A stretch of DNA of 64,000 bases from Brachybacterium sacelli. Lineage in GTDB: Bacteria > Actinomycetota > Actinomycetes > Actinomycetales > Dermabacteraceae. The position numbers and the translations under genes are program-made. Below, in pieces: positions 8,350 to 17,685 of this stretch (positions are counted from its first letter, which is position 1; each line of letters starts with the position of its first letter). The DNA lies in NCBI RefSeq assembly GCF_017876545.1, contig NZ_JAGIOD010000001.1, positions 496,001 through 560,000 on the forward strand, given 5' to 3'. Below the pieces are notes generated by a model. The model did not search any database. It was not told where the DNA came from and worked only from the letters and a program-made list of their open reading frames with translations.

Positions 8350-9150
8350 TCAGGCCCGGTACGCGCCCTGGTAGACGGCCTCGAAGGGGGCGTGACCGCC
8401 CTGGCGGTGCTCGATGGAGCTGGTGACGACGTCCTTGGCCACGCGGGCGGCTTCGAGCGGGGTCGCGCCCTGGGCGAGCTCGGCGGTGACGGCAGCGGCC
8501 AGGGTGCAGCCGGCACCGGAGACCCGCTCCTGACCGATCTTGGGGCTGCGCAGCTCCACGGTCTGCTCCCCGTCGTGGAAGACGTCCACCGCGTCCTCGC
8601 CCTCGAGCACCACGCCGCCCTTGGCCAGCACGATCACGTCGTAGGTCTCGTGGATGCGCCGCGCCGCCTCGGTGAGGTCCGCGACGGACTCGATGCTCTC
8701 CATCCCGGAGAGCGAGAGCGCTTCGAAGTGATTGGGCGTCACGAACGTGGCCAGCGGCAGGATCTGCGACTTCAGCGCATTGTCCGTGTCCAGGGCGGCC
8801 CCGGGCTCCTGGCCCTTGCAGATCAGCACCGGGTCCAGCACCACGTGGGTGAAGGAGCGCTCGGCGACGGAGGCGGCGACCGCGTCGATCGTGGCGGGGG
8901 TGCCGAGCATGCCGATCTTCACCGTGTCGATGTCGTGCACGGCGGTGGTGGCCTCGATCTGGTCGGTGATCACCTGGGGCTCGACCGGCACGAAGCGGTG
9001 CGCCCAGTCGTTGCTCGGGTCGAAGGACACGATGCAGGTCAGCGCCGCTGTGCCGAAGGTTCCCAGCTGGTGGAACGTCTTCAGGTCGGTCTGCGCGCCG
9101 GCGCCTCCGGTGGTCTCGGAGCCGGCGATGGTGAGGGCGACGTGGGTCAT
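8350..9150 (-). CDS. thiD: ThiD/PdxK-family pyrimidine or pyridoxine kinase
   Basis: 266 residues from the ATG at 9150, with AGGAAGAG upstream. Ribokinase-like fold: N-terminal [21 protein letters not shown], central [23 protein letters not shown], and catalytic anion-hole [16 protein letters not shown]. The sequence is of the short ThiD type that phosphorylates hydroxymethylpyrimidine (phosphate), but close relatives act on pyridoxine, and no thiamine gene or TPP riboswitch is nearby. Transcribed on its own, divergent from the GtrA gene. Confidence 0.8.
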   Translation of the reverse strand: MTHVALTIAGSETTGGAGAQTDLKTFHQLGTFGTAALTCIVSFDPSNDWAHRFVPVEPQVITDQIEATTAVHDIDTVKIGMLGTPATIDAVAASVAERSFTHVVLDPVLICKGQEPGAALDTDNALKSQILPLATFVTPNHFEALSLSGMESIESVADLTEAARRIHETYDVIVLAKGGVVLEGEDAVDVFHDGEQTVELRSPKIGQERVSGAGCTLAAAVTAELAQGATPLEAARVAKDVVTSSIEHRQGGHAPFEAVYQGAYRA

Positions 9151-9394
9151 GAGGATCTCTTCCTGCGCGGTGATCGTGAGGTCGCCGCACGCCGACCGTG
9201 CTCGACGGGCTCGCCGGGTTCGACGAGTCGGGTCGGGGCCGACGTGACGGCCGTGACCGCGCGCTCCCAGGGCGCCGACGTCCCGTCGGACCCGTCGCAG
9301 CGGTCGTGACGCGGGCGACCGGCCCGGGGACCCGATGTGAGGTCCCTCCGACCCGCCGCCGCGGCAGGACGTCGATCCTAACGCCTCGGGTACA

Positions 9395-10108
9395 GTGCCG
9401 GGCGTGCTGACGCCCGACCCGCAGGCGGAGATCGCGGACCCGACCCGGCCCGCGGCCTCCCCCATGTCCCGCCACGCGGCGACCGGGACCGCTCCCGTCT
9501 CCGAGGAGGCCTCGGCGACGGGCACCGCTCCCCCGTCCCCGAACCGGTGGGATTCCTGCTCGTCGCTGGAGCTAGCCGCGGACGAGGACTCCGCGGCCCC
9601 CGGGCGGCGCCGTTCGGCCCGCTCCCCCCGCACGAGCTCGCGCGGCCGGTTCGCCGGCGCCGCGCGCACCCTTCTCGACGAGCATCTCGGTTCCACGCTG
9701 AAGTTCCTGCTCGTCGGCGGCGTCGTCTTCCTGCTGGACGCGGCGATGTACAACGTGCTGGTGTTCTGGCACCCGACGGAGGGCTGGGGCGAGGGCCTCA
9801 TGCACGGCAACCCGCTGACGGCGAAGGTGCTCACGATCGCCGCCGCCTCGTGCCTGACCTATCTGGGCAACCGGCTGTGGACCTTCGGGGACCGGCCGCG
9901 ACCGGACACCACCCGCTCGATCATGCTGTTCATCCTCATCAACGTCATCGCCTCCGGGCTGCAGCTGTCCTGCCTGGGCTTCTCGCGGTACGTGCTGGGG
10001 CTGGACTCGGTGCTGGCCGACAACATCTCGGGCACGCTCATCGGCCAGGCCGTCTCGACCTCCTTCCGGTACGTCACCTACGGCCGTTTCGTCTTCCCCC
10101 GCCGCTGA
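9395..10108 (+). CDS. GtrA family membrane protein
   Basis: 237 residues from a GTG at 9395; an ATG at 9464 would give 214 residues, and the choice is uncertain. The first ~95 residues are Pro/Ala/Ser-rich and charged with no clear fold. The GtrA domain follows with four membrane segments (FLLVGGVVFLLDAAMYNVL, VLTIAAASCLTYLGNRLWTF, SIMLFILINVIASGLQL, and the C-terminal GQAVSTSFRYVTYGRFVF). GtrA proteins are thought to help move lipid-linked sugars for cell-surface glycosylation; the long N-terminal tail is unusual. Confidence 0.8.
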   Translation: MPGVLTPDPQAEIADPTRPAASPMSRHAATGTAPVSEEASATGTAPPSPNRWDSCSSLELAADEDSAAPGRRRSARSPRTSSRGRFAGAARTLLDEHLGSTLKFLLVGGVVFLLDAAMYNVLVFWHPTEGWGEGLMHGNPLTAKVLTIAAASCLTYLGNRLWTFGDRPRPDTTRSIMLFILINVIASGLQLSCLGFSRYVLGLDSVLADNISGTLIGQAVSTSFRYVTYGRFVFPRR

Positions 10109-10173
10109 GCCCCACCGGGCACGGCTCTGCGGACGACCCCGCGACGGTGCCGGGTCTCTGACAGACTCGGGGC

Positions 10174-11397
10174 ATGGACACCACCGGCCCCTGGATGCGC
10201 GCCTCGCAGGCCGCCGGCCTGCTCGTCGACGGCGAGGCCCGCCCCACCGTATTCGCCCAGATGTCCGCCAAGGCCGTCGCGACCGGGGCGCTGAACCTGG
10301 GCCAGGGCTTCCCCGATGACGACCCGCCCGCCGTGGTGGCCGATGCCGCGATCGCCGCGATCCGCGCCGGCCGCAACCAGTACCCGCCGGGCCTCGGCGA
10401 GCTCGAGCTGCGCGAGGCGGTCGCCCGTCACCAGGCCCAGTGGTACGGCCTGCACTGGGACCCGGAAACCGAGGTGCTGGCGACCACCGGTGCCACCGAG
10501 GCGCTCGCGGCGACGATGCTGGCGCTGCTGGAGCCGGGCGACGAGGTGGTGACCCTCGAGCCCTTCTACGACCAGTACGCCGCGCTCATCGCCCTCGCCG
10601 GTGGGGTGCACCGCACGGTCCCGATCAGCTCCCGCACCGATGAGGCGGGCGATCTGGTGCTCGATGTCGCCGAGGACGACCTCCGGGCCGCCTTCACCGA
10701 CCGCACCCGGATGGTGCTGCTGAACACCCCGCACAATCCCACCGGGCTGATGCTGTGGGTGGGCGCTATGCAGGCGATCGTCGAGGAGGCGATCGCCCAT
10801 GACGCCCTGATCGTCACCGACGAGGTCTACGAGCACCTCACCTTCGGCCCCGCGCACCTGCCGATCGCGACGCTGCCGGGGGCCCAGGACCGCACCGTGT
10901 CGATCTCCTCCGCCGGCAAGACCTTCTCGGTGACCGGTTGGAAGATCGGCTGGGTCACGGCGCGGCCGGAGCTGGTCACCGCGATTCTCGGCGCCAAGCA
11001 GTGGCTGACCTACTCCTCGGGCGCTCCGTTCCAGCCGGCCGTGGCGGCGGGCCTCGCCATGCCGCCCGCGGCCTTCCATGATCTCGCCCAGGACCTGCGC
11101 GGGCGCCGCGATCTGCTCACCGACGGACTGCGGTCGATCGGTTTCCGGGTCAGCGTGCCGGAGGCGGGATACTTCGCGGTGGCCGACGCCGCGAGCCTCG
11201 GGGAGCCCGACGCCGCCGCGCTGTGCGAGCGCCTGCCGGGCGAGGCCGGCGTGGTCGGCATCCCGCTGTCCGCCTTCTACCGCGACGGCCACGCCGGCGA
11301 GGCCTCCTCCTACCTGCGCCTGGCCTTCTGCAAGGACCGCCCCACGCTCGAGCGCTCCCTCGAGCGGCTCGAGGCCTGGGCGGCACCTCGCCGCTGA
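10174..11397 (+). CDS. class I/II PLP-dependent aminotransferase
   Basis: 407 residues. Fold type I motifs: LNLGQGFPDDDPP, NQYPPGLGELELREAVA, NTPHNPTG, VTDEVYEHL, and SSAGKTFSVTGWKIGW with the PLP Lys in SAGK. This pattern fits the KAT/DapC/YbdL group (kynurenine or methionine aminotransferases and N-succinyl-diaminopimelate aminotransferase). Substrate cannot be assigned. Single gene, convergent with the DUF4352-like gene and separated from it by a strong hairpin. Confidence 0.85.
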   Translation: MDTTGPWMRASQAAGLLVDGEARPTVFAQMSAKAVATGALNLGQGFPDDDPPAVVADAAIAAIRAGRNQYPPGLGELELREAVARHQAQWYGLHWDPETEVLATTGATEALAATMLALLEPGDEVVTLEPFYDQYAALIALAGGVHRTVPISSRTDEAGDLVLDVAEDDLRAAFTDRTRMVLLNTPHNPTGLMLWVGAMQAIVEEAIAHDALIVTDEVYEHLTFGPAHLPIATLPGAQDRTVSISSAGKTFSVTGWKIGWVTARPELVTAILGAKQWLTYSSGAPFQPAVAAGLAMPPAAFHDLAQDLRGRRDLLTDGLRSIGFRVSVPEAGYFAVADAASLGEPDAAALCERLPGEAGVVGIPLSAFYRDGHAGEASSYLRLAFCKDRPTLERSLERLEAWAAPRR

Positions 11398-11495
11398 AGG
11401 ACGAGGCATGGGCAGCGCACCGTCCCTGAGCCGCGCCTGCGGCCCCCGATGGTGAACCGCATCGGTCCCTCCCACCGCGGCACCGCACACGACGA

Positions 11496-11537
11496 CGGCC
11501 CGCCGGCTTCCCGGGAGACCGGGGAACCGGCGGGCCG
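11496..11537. terminator. strong hairpin between convergent genes, probable bidirectional terminator
   Basis: Perfect 11-bp arms CGGCCCGCCGG / CCGGCGGGCCG, with further pairing of TTCCC with GGGAA inside. There is no T-run on either strand, which is common for GC-rich actinobacterial terminators. Confidence 0.7.
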
Positions 11538-11557
11538 AATGCGGTCCGGAGGCCGGC

Positions 11558-12499
11558 TCAGGAGACGGCGACCCAGGCCGGCTCGTCCTCCGCGTTGAGC
11601 CACGTGTCGACGACGACTGCGCCGTCCTTGACCTGGTCCTCCGGCACGATCATCCCCATCTCCCAGGAACCAGTGTCCCCGTCGGAGAGCGACTCCACGT
11701 CGAGGGAGTCGTGGGGAGTGATGGTCGTGCCCAGGTCCTCGTAGACGTCGCCGCCGCTCGTCGCGTACTGCACGGTCACCGCGCTGAACACCTCGGCGCT
11801 GCTGTCGCCGTGATAGGTCAGCTCGAGCGGGATGAGGATGTAGGTCTCGCCGTCGGAGGGCTCGGTGTTGAACTGGTTCGCCTCCATGACGGCGTCGGTC
11901 GCGTCCCAATCGACCTCGCCGACCGTCACGTCATAGGTTCCGCCCTCGCCGTCCTCGAGCGTGAACGTCGCGCCCACGGCGTAGGGGTCGTCCTTGGTGC
12001 CGGCGCCCGCGGCGGCCTCCTCGGTCGCCCCCTCCGAGGTGGCATCATCCGCCGGCTGCTCGGACGTCTCCTGGTCCGTCGGCTGCTCCGAGGTCTCTGC
12101 GTCCGTCGGCTGCTCGGACGTCTCGTCCCCCGCCGGCTCGGACTGCGTGGTCTCCCCGCCGTCGGTCCCCCCACCCCCGCTCCGGATGAAGAGGAAGATA
12201 CCGCCGCCGAGGATGACGAGCAGGAGCGCGAGCAGCGCGCAGCCGGCACAGATCAGGAGCGGGACCTTCCCGGGGCCCGTCTTCTCCGGCCCCTGCGGCG
12301 GGAATCCGCCTCCGGCGCCCCCGAACGAGGGCGCGGGCGAGGCGTCCTGGCCGAAAGCACCCGGCTGGCCGTAGCCACTGGCCTGGCCCTGGCCGTAGCC
12401 CCCGAACTGACCCTGGCCGTAGCCGCCGTTCGGGGAGGGCTGGCCGTGGGAATCATCGGGCGGGGGCTGGCCCCATCCGTTCTGCGGTGGTTGCGACAT
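11558..12499 (-). CDS. membrane-anchored DUF4352-like protein
   Basis: 313 residues from the ATG at 12499 (MSQPPQNGWGQ). Domains in order: a Gln/Gly/Tyr/Pro-rich tail of ~75 residues, one membrane helix (VPLLICAGCALLALLLVILGGGIFLFI), an external linker with imperfect repeats of TSEQPTDAE (residues ~135-165), and a C-terminal beta-sandwich with DWDATDAVMEANQFN and TYILIPLELTYHGDSSA. The C-terminal domain is clearly related to that of the gene at 15016-15696 and more loosely to 15817-16728. Function unknown; probably a surface protein displayed outside the membrane. Confidence 0.75.
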   Translation of the reverse strand: MSQPPQNGWGQPPPDDSHGQPSPNGGYGQGQFGGYGQGQASGYGQPGAFGQDASPAPSFGGAGGGFPPQGPEKTGPGKVPLLICAGCALLALLLVILGGGIFLFIRSGGGGTDGGETTQSEPAGDETSEQPTDAETSEQPTDQETSEQPADDATSEGATEEAAAGAGTKDDPYAVGATFTLEDGEGGTYDVTVGEVDWDATDAVMEANQFNTEPSDGETYILIPLELTYHGDSSAEVFSAVTVQYATSGGDVYEDLGTTITPHDSLDVESLSDGDTGSWEMGMIVPEDQVKDGAVVVDTWLNAEDEPAWVAVS

Positions 12500-12677
12500 G
12501 GTCTTCACCGGCGCCGCACGCGCGGCGCCGTCCCCTCTCTTGCGGCACGACTGCGTAAGGTCGGGCTCCACCGGCCCGATCGCGACATCGTACGTCCTGA
12601 GGCGACAGGCCCGGCCGGCGGTCAGGGCACGGGCATCGCCGAGGAGCGGTGACGTCCCTGACTTCCGACCATCGCTC

Positions 12678-14885
12678 TCACCGCTGCGCGGTGAACAGCT
12701 CCCCGTGGAAAGTGCGCCCGGCCGCCTTCTCGGCGGCGCCGGAGGCGTCGAGGTAGGGGGTGATGCCGCCGCGGTGGCGGGGGAAGCCGGCCCCGAGGAT
12801 CAGCGCCAGGTCGATCTGCTCGGGGCGCTCGACGACACCGTCGTCCAGCATGATCGCGATCTCCTCGGCGAGGCCGTCGCGGACCCGCTCGAGCAGCGCG
12901 TCGCCCACGAGGGCCTGCGCCGCGGAGCCGGAGGCGGCGTCGGTCGCGAAGGTCTCGGCGACGGTCGGGGAGACCGGCGGATGGACGGCACTCTTGCTGT
13001 GCTCGGTGAAGCGTGCCCCCTTCTCCACCATGGCGTGCAGGCCCGGGGAAGCGTGGAAGCGGTCGCCGAGCTCCCCGCGGAGCACCGCGCCGACATGGTC
13101 GGCGACCCCCAGGCCCACCAGGTCGAGCAGGGCGAAGGGCCGCATCGGCAGCCCGAGGGCATCCAGGGAGGCGTCCACCTCGGCGGGGTCCGCACCGGCG
13201 TCGACGGAGGCGAGCACCGCACCCAGGACGCGGAACAGCAGACGGTTGACGACGAAGCCGGGGGCATCGGCGCTGCGCACGGCGAACTTGCGCAGGCGGC
13301 GCGCGACCTCGAGCCCGGTGGCCAGCGTGGCCCCGTCGGTCGCCTCGGTGTGGACCACCTCGACCAGCAGCATCTTGGCGACGGGGTTGAAGAAGTGCAG
13401 GCCGACGACGCGCTCGGGATGGGCGAGCCCCTCGGACATCCGTGTCACCGACAGCGAGGACGTGTTCGTGACCAGCAGCGCCTCGGGATCCAGCACGCTC
13501 TCGAGCTCGGCGAACACGGACTTCTTGATGTCGAGGACCTCGGGGACAGCCTCCAGCACGAGGTCGCAGCCGGCGAGCTCCTGCAGGTCGGTGGTGGCCG
13601 ACAGGGCCCCGGCGACCTGCGTGGCGGTGTCCTCGTCGAGATGACCGCGGGCGGCGGCCTGGGCGATCACGTCGCGCGCCGAGGTCAGGCCCTTGGCGGC
13701 GATCGACTCGTCGAGGTCCCGCATCACCACGGGCACCTGGAGTCCCAGTGCCAGCTGCGCGGCGATCTGGGAGGCCATGAGGCCGGCTCCGGCCACACCG
13801 ACGCGGCGGATCTCGCGGGCCCCGTCGACCGGAGCCCGCCCGGGCTTGCCATGGCGCAGCAGCTCGGCGGAGTACAGGGAGGCCGCGGCGGCGTCGGAGC
13901 GGACCAGCTCGGCGAGCGCATCGGCCTCACGGGAGAGGGCCTCGGGCAGGGTGGATCCGGGCAGCTTCTGCAGCAGCGTGAGGGCGCGACCGACGGCGGG
14001 CGCTCCCTGCCCCTCGAGGCGGGCGGCCCAGGTGCGGCGGGTCTCGGCGCTGCCGTGCGCGGCGTCGAGCGCGTCGAGCAGAGCCTCGGCCTCGGGGGTG
14101 TCGACACCGGGCAGCGGCGCCGTGCGGTCGCCCCAGGCGCCGGGGACGGCGGTCACGTCGGCCGCGGCCTCGGCGACCGCCGGGTCGACCACGTCGGTAT
14201 CGGCCTCGTCGACGTCGATGTGCGCGGCGACCAGCGCGGCGAACTCGTCGAGGGCCTCGTCGAGGTCGGCCGCGATCTCGTCGACGAGCCCGGCCTCGAG
14301 GGCCTGCTCGGCGTTCAGCTGCTTGTCGCGCGCGGGGTCCTCGAGGATCATCCGCACGGCGGTCTCGGGGCCGACGACGGACTGCAGCAGCGTGGTGCCG
14401 CCCCAGCCGGGCAGGATGCCCAGACTGGTCTCCGGCACCCCGAGGCCCTTGACGTTCTCGACCACGGTGCGCACGTCGGCCATGAGCGCGACCTCGAGCC
14501 CGCCGCCGAGGGCGACGCCGTTGAGGTGCGCGAGCACTGGCACAGGGTTGGCGCGCACACGGACCTGCAGGTCGTGCACGGCTCTGGTCATGTCCTCGAC
14601 GTTCGCGACCACTGTGGGGTCGGAGAACATCGACAGGTCGGCGCCGGCGAGGAACACTCGGCCGGTCCCGGTCAGGGCGATCGCCTGGATCTCGCCGGCC
14701 TCGGCGCGGTCGAGCGCGGCAGCGAGGGCGCCGGTGACGGCCTCGAGGGAGCGGGGGCCGAGGGTCGCGGGACGCTTCTCCTCACCCTCCGGCGGGGCGA
14801 AGGTCAGCACGGCCACCGTGCCCAGTCCGGGATGCTCGCGATCCTCCGTGAGGACTCGGGTGACGTGCTCGGTGTAGCTGCTCAT
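12678..14885 (-). CDS. fadB: FadB-type enoyl-CoA hydratase / 3-hydroxyacyl-CoA dehydrogenase fusion
   Basis: 735 residues from the ATG at 14885, preceded by AAAGGTCACTG. An N-terminal crotonase domain (about 1-190; oxyanion-hole region HLNGVALGGGLEVALMADVR, then LGILPGWGGTTLL) is followed by an NAD-binding 3-hydroxyacyl-CoA dehydrogenase domain starting at RRVGVAGAGLMASQIA and containing LHFFNPVAKMLLVEVV, then two C-terminal dehydrogenase repeats. It carries out hydration and oxidation in fatty-acid beta-oxidation. The thiolase partner is not next to it. Confidence 0.9.
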   Translation of the reverse strand: MSSYTEHVTRVLTEDREHPGLGTVAVLTFAPPEGEEKRPATLGPRSLEAVTGALAAALDRAEAGEIQAIALTGTGRVFLAGADLSMFSDPTVVANVEDMTRAVHDLQVRVRANPVPVLAHLNGVALGGGLEVALMADVRTVVENVKGLGVPETSLGILPGWGGTTLLQSVVGPETAVRMILEDPARDKQLNAEQALEAGLVDEIAADLDEALDEFAALVAAHIDVDEADTDVVDPAVAEAAADVTAVPGAWGDRTAPLPGVDTPEAEALLDALDAAHGSAETRRTWAARLEGQGAPAVGRALTLLQKLPGSTLPEALSREADALAELVRSDAAAASLYSAELLRHGKPGRAPVDGAREIRRVGVAGAGLMASQIAAQLALGLQVPVVMRDLDESIAAKGLTSARDVIAQAAARGHLDEDTATQVAGALSATTDLQELAGCDLVLEAVPEVLDIKKSVFAELESVLDPEALLVTNTSSLSVTRMSEGLAHPERVVGLHFFNPVAKMLLVEVVHTEATDGATLATGLEVARRLRKFAVRSADAPGFVVNRLLFRVLGAVLASVDAGADPAEVDASLDALGLPMRPFALLDLVGLGVADHVGAVLRGELGDRFHASPGLHAMVEKGARFTEHSKSAVHPPVSPTVAETFATDAASGSAAQALVGDALLERVRDGLAEEIAIMLDDGVVERPEQIDLALILGAGFPRHRGGITPYLDASGAAEKAAGRTFHGELFTAQR

Positions 14886-15015
14886 CAGTGACCTTTCGCG
14901 ATCTCGTCGTCGAGGGGAGGCGGTTCCCCGCACGGTTGTCTGATACCGCGGGTTTCAGGTAGATCATGCCTCAGGGCGGCCGCCGCTGTCCACCGCGACC
15001 GAGGGGCCGTCGGTC

Positions 15016-15696
15016 TCAGGCGAGCTCGACCCAGGCGCCCTCGTCCAGCCCGTGCATCAGGTCCGGGAGGACGACGATGTGCCCACCGGCCCGGGTGTCC
15101 TCGGGGATCTGGAACACGAAGGAGTCCCGGAAGCTCTCGCCGTCCGCGACCTCGGCGGGCAGGTCGGCGTCCGTCTCCGTGACGACATAGGTCCGGAAGT
15201 GCTCACCGCCGTCGGGGTCGACGTACTGCACCCCTATCCAGTCCAGGGGCGAGAGCGCGCCCTCTCCGTGGTAGGTCGCCTCCGCGGTGACCCTGATGTA
15301 CTTCGCGCCCGACGGCGGCGCCGGGTTGAACTCGTTGGCCGCGGCGACGTCCTCGGTCGCGTCCCAGTCGGTCTCGGCGAGGGCGATCTCGGCCTCGCCG
15401 GGGAATTTGTCGGGCGAGGCGTGGGGGATGGTGACGCCGAGAGAGACCGCCGCGTCGCGCCCGACAGGTGCCGTCTCGAGGGTCTCGCCCTGGGTGGGGC
15501 CGGTGGCGGTGGGCTCGGTCGCCTCGCCGGCGGTGACCGCCCGCACGCCGAAGAAGCCTCCGATGCCGAGGACCAGCCCGAGGACCACGGAGGCGCAGCC
15601 GACCGTGAGGTAGAACGGCGAGCGCGAGGTCCGCTGGGCCTGGGTGCGGGGTGGGGCTCCTGCGCTGAGCGGCTCGGTGGGTGGCATCTGGTTCAT
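15016..15696 (-). CDS. membrane-anchored DUF4352-like protein
   Basis: 226 residues from the ATG at 15696. A short cytoplasmic tail, one membrane helix (FYLTVGCASVVLGLVLGIGGFFGV), then an external domain with TDWDATEDVAAANEFNPAPPSG and KYIRVTAEATYHGEG. The spacing and wording match the C-terminal domain of the protein at 11558-12499 closely. It lies just downstream of another such gene and upstream of fadB, all on the minus strand. Function unknown. Confidence 0.72.
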   Translation of the reverse strand: MNQMPPTEPLSAGAPPRTQAQRTSRSPFYLTVGCASVVLGLVLGIGGFFGVRAVTAGEATEPTATGPTQGETLETAPVGRDAAVSLGVTIPHASPDKFPGEAEIALAETDWDATEDVAAANEFNPAPPSGAKYIRVTAEATYHGEGALSPLDWIGVQYVDPDGGEHFRTYVVTETDADLPAEVADGESFRDSFVFQIPEDTRAGGHIVVLPDLMHGLDEGAWVELA

Positions 15697-15816
15697 GATG
15701 GGCCGTGGCGCGCAGCGCCGGGCTCCCCCTTCTCGGCGTGGCAGGCATCGGCCGCGCAGGCCCGCGACCGACCTCACGTTAGCGCACGTGGTGCCCCGCC
15801 CCGCGGAGGGATCCGG

Positions 15817-16728
15817 TCAGTGCACGGCGTAGTAGAGCGGCTCGCCGCTGTAGGTCTCCACGCCGAGCCGGAAGCCCTCCAGGTCCGTCTCGGGCACCAC
15901 GAAGACGCTACGGAACTCGGCGCTCTCGCCGCTGCCCAGAGGCGGGACGTCGCGCATCGGATCGGGGACCAGCCCCTGGGAGATGTCCTGGTAGTACGCG
16001 CGATCCGACTCGCCGGTCAGCCACAGCTCCTCGGCCGGGGCGAGCTGGCCGGAGCCCTCGTACCGGACCTCGTAGGTGACGGTGAGCAGTCGGTACCCCT
16101 CTTCGACGACGTCGGCGCCGTCGGCGCCGGGCAGGGTCGCGTCCCTGTCGACCTCGAGGCCTCTCACGCTGAGCCTGCCGTCGGTCCAGGCACGCCAGCT
16201 GAAGGTGTGCTCGCCGATCCGAGCCGGATCCTCGTAGCGCCCGGTCCCGTCACTCAGCTCCGTGCCGGCGGCGTCGGTGACCACGCCCGGCCCGCGCTGG
16301 GGATCCGCCGCGTCCGAAGGAGCTGACGAGGACGGCCCGGCCGACGTGGACGGCGGACCGGCGCTCGGGACGGGGTCCTCCTCGGTCAGGCGCAGCACAC
16401 CCCCGACCACCAGGCCGACCGTGCCGACCAGCGCGAGAACCTGCAGGGCGACGAGCGCGACGATGGACCAGGCAGGGAGCCCGCGAGAGGGTGGCTCGGG
16501 ATCGTCCTCGTCGGGATACTCGAAGCGGGGCGCCCCGAATCCGGCGCCGTCGGGTGCCGCGGGCGCCGTCGTCCCTCCTCCGTCGGACCACGGGGCGCCG
16601 TCGGACCAGGGGCCCGCGTCGGACCAGGGGCCACCGTCGGAAGGAGGCAGGGCGAGGGGCTCCGGCTCCGAGGGGGCGGGGGGTCCCGCCCAGTCGTAGT
16701 CGGGCAACCTCCCCCGCTGCTGCGCCAT
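15817..16728 (-). CDS. membrane-anchored hypothetical protein, distant DUF4352-like
   Basis: 303 residues from the ATG at 16728 (MAQQRGRLPDYDWAG). The first ~90 residues are Pro/Gly/Asp/Trp-rich with a repeated WSDGxP pattern (GPWSDAGPWSDGAPWSDGG), then one helix (SIVALVALQVLALVGTVGLVVGGVL) and a Ser/Pro linker. The external domain ends SGESAEFRSVFVVPETDLEGFRLGVETYSGEPLYYAVH, aligning with the ends of its two paralogs nearby. No enzymatic motif. Divergent from the arsR-like gene. Confidence 0.7.
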   Translation of the reverse strand: MAQQRGRLPDYDWAGPPAPSEPEPLALPPSDGGPWSDAGPWSDGAPWSDGGGTTAPAAPDGAGFGAPRFEYPDEDDPEPPSRGLPAWSIVALVALQVLALVGTVGLVVGGVLRLTEEDPVPSAGPPSTSAGPSSSAPSDAADPQRGPGVVTDAAGTELSDGTGRYEDPARIGEHTFSWRAWTDGRLSVRGLEVDRDATLPGADGADVVEEGYRLLTVTYEVRYEGSGQLAPAEELWLTGESDRAYYQDISQGLVPDPMRDVPPLGSGESAEFRSVFVVPETDLEGFRLGVETYSGEPLYYAVH

Positions 16729-16766
16729 GCCTCGAGCATACGGCGCACTCGACCGCGGGACACCCC

Positions 16767-16796
16767 TTGCCACATACAACCATTCGGTTGTAGGTT
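16767..16796 (+). promoter_or_regulatory. arsR-type promoter with operator palindrome
   Basis: Perfect inverted repeat TACAACC-ATTC-GGTTGTA (16775-16792) lies between TTGCCA (16767-16772) and TAGGTT (16791-16796; 18-bp spacer). The -10-like hexamer ends six bases before the ATG at 16803, so the transcript looks leaderless and the palindrome would block it when bound. Most likely autoregulated by the ArsR-family product. Confidence 0.6.
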
Positions 16797-16802
16797 TCGG
16801 GT

Positions 16803-17168
16803 ATGCATCAGATCGACGACGACCGGGCCGACGCCTGGTTCCACGCTCTCTCGGACCGGACCCGCCGCGACATCCTGCGGCGGGTGCTGACGGGAGAACA
16901 GTCGGTCTCGTCCCTGGCCAGGAACTACTCCATGAGCCTGACCGCAGTGCAGAAGCACGTCGCGGTGCTCGAAGGGGCCGGCCTGATCACGAAGCGTCGT
17001 CGCGGCCGGGAGAGCCTGGCTTGCGGCGACGCCGACGCCCTGCGTTCCGTCTCCGATCTCCTCACCGAGCTGGAAGCCGAGCGGCGCGAGCACATCGCCC
17101 GCATCGACGAGCTCCTGGCCGCCGAGGCCGACCCGGCCCCGGCTCCCCCGCCCCACCGGAAGGACTGA
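16803..17168 (+). CDS. ArsR-family transcriptional repressor
   Basis: 121 residues. Winged helix: WFHALSDRTRRDILRRVLTGEQSVSSLARNYSMSLTAVQKHVAVLEGAGLITKRRRGRE, the standard ArsR recognition-helix region. No metal-binding Cys cluster, so this is the kind found with SRPBCC/AHSA1 partners rather than a metal sensor. Two bases separate its stop from the SRPBCC gene, making one operon. The palindrome over its promoter is the probable operator. Confidence 0.85.
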   Translation: MHQIDDDRADAWFHALSDRTRRDILRRVLTGEQSVSSLARNYSMSLTAVQKHVAVLEGAGLITKRRRGRESLACGDADALRSVSDLLTELEAERREHIARIDELLAAEADPAPAPPPHRKD

Positions 17169-17170
17169 CC

Positions 17171-17653
17171 ATGCCCGTCACCGACATCAGCCACGATATC
17201 GAGGCGCTCACCCTCACCATCACCGCGGAGTTCGCCGCCCCCGTGCAGCGTATCTGGGACATCTATGCGGATCCGCGCCAGCTCGAGAAGGTCTGGGGGC
17301 CGAAGGAGTACCCGGCCACGGTCGTGGACCACGACCTCACCCCGGGCGGCCACGTCACCTACTACATGACCAGCCCCGAGGGGGAGCGTCACTACGGCTA
17401 CTGGAAGGTGCTCTCGGTCGAGGAGCCCTCCTCGTTCTCCTACGAGGACGGCTTCGCCCACGAGGACTTCACCCCGAACACCGAGCTGCCCATATCGACC
17501 TGCGTGAGCACCCTCCGTGCGACGGACGGCGGGACACAGGCGGTCTACGTGACCTCGTACAAGAGCCGCGAGGAGCTGCAGACCGTGCTCGACATGGGCG
17601 TCGAGGAGGGCTCGCGCTCGGCGATCGATCAGATCGACGACCTGGTCGCCTGA
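17171..17653 (+). CDS. SRPBCC/AHSA1-family ligand-binding protein
   Basis: 160 residues. START-like fold pattern: ITAEFAAPVQRIWDIYADPRQLEKVWGP, GGHVTYYMTSPEGERHYGYWKVLSVEEP, and a C-terminal helix ELQTVLDMGVEEGSRSAIDQIDDLV. Such proteins are often co-transcribed with ArsR repressors and are thought to bind a hydrophobic ligand. No catalytic residues can be named. Confidence 0.83.
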   Translation: MPVTDISHDIEALTLTITAEFAAPVQRIWDIYADPRQLEKVWGPKEYPATVVDHDLTPGGHVTYYMTSPEGERHYGYWKVLSVEEPSSFSYEDGFAHEDFTPNTELPISTCVSTLRATDGGTQAVYVTSYKSREELQTVLDMGVEEGSRSAIDQIDDLVA

Positions 17654-17685
17654 ACCGCGCTCGCCACACCGCCGCTCAGCGCCCT

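Noticed and set aside
12498..14891. 797-residue plus-strand open frame opposite fadB
   Set aside because: Composition is dominated by Gly, His, Gln, Asp and Val repeats typical of an antisense frame; the minus strand has the complete FadB domains.
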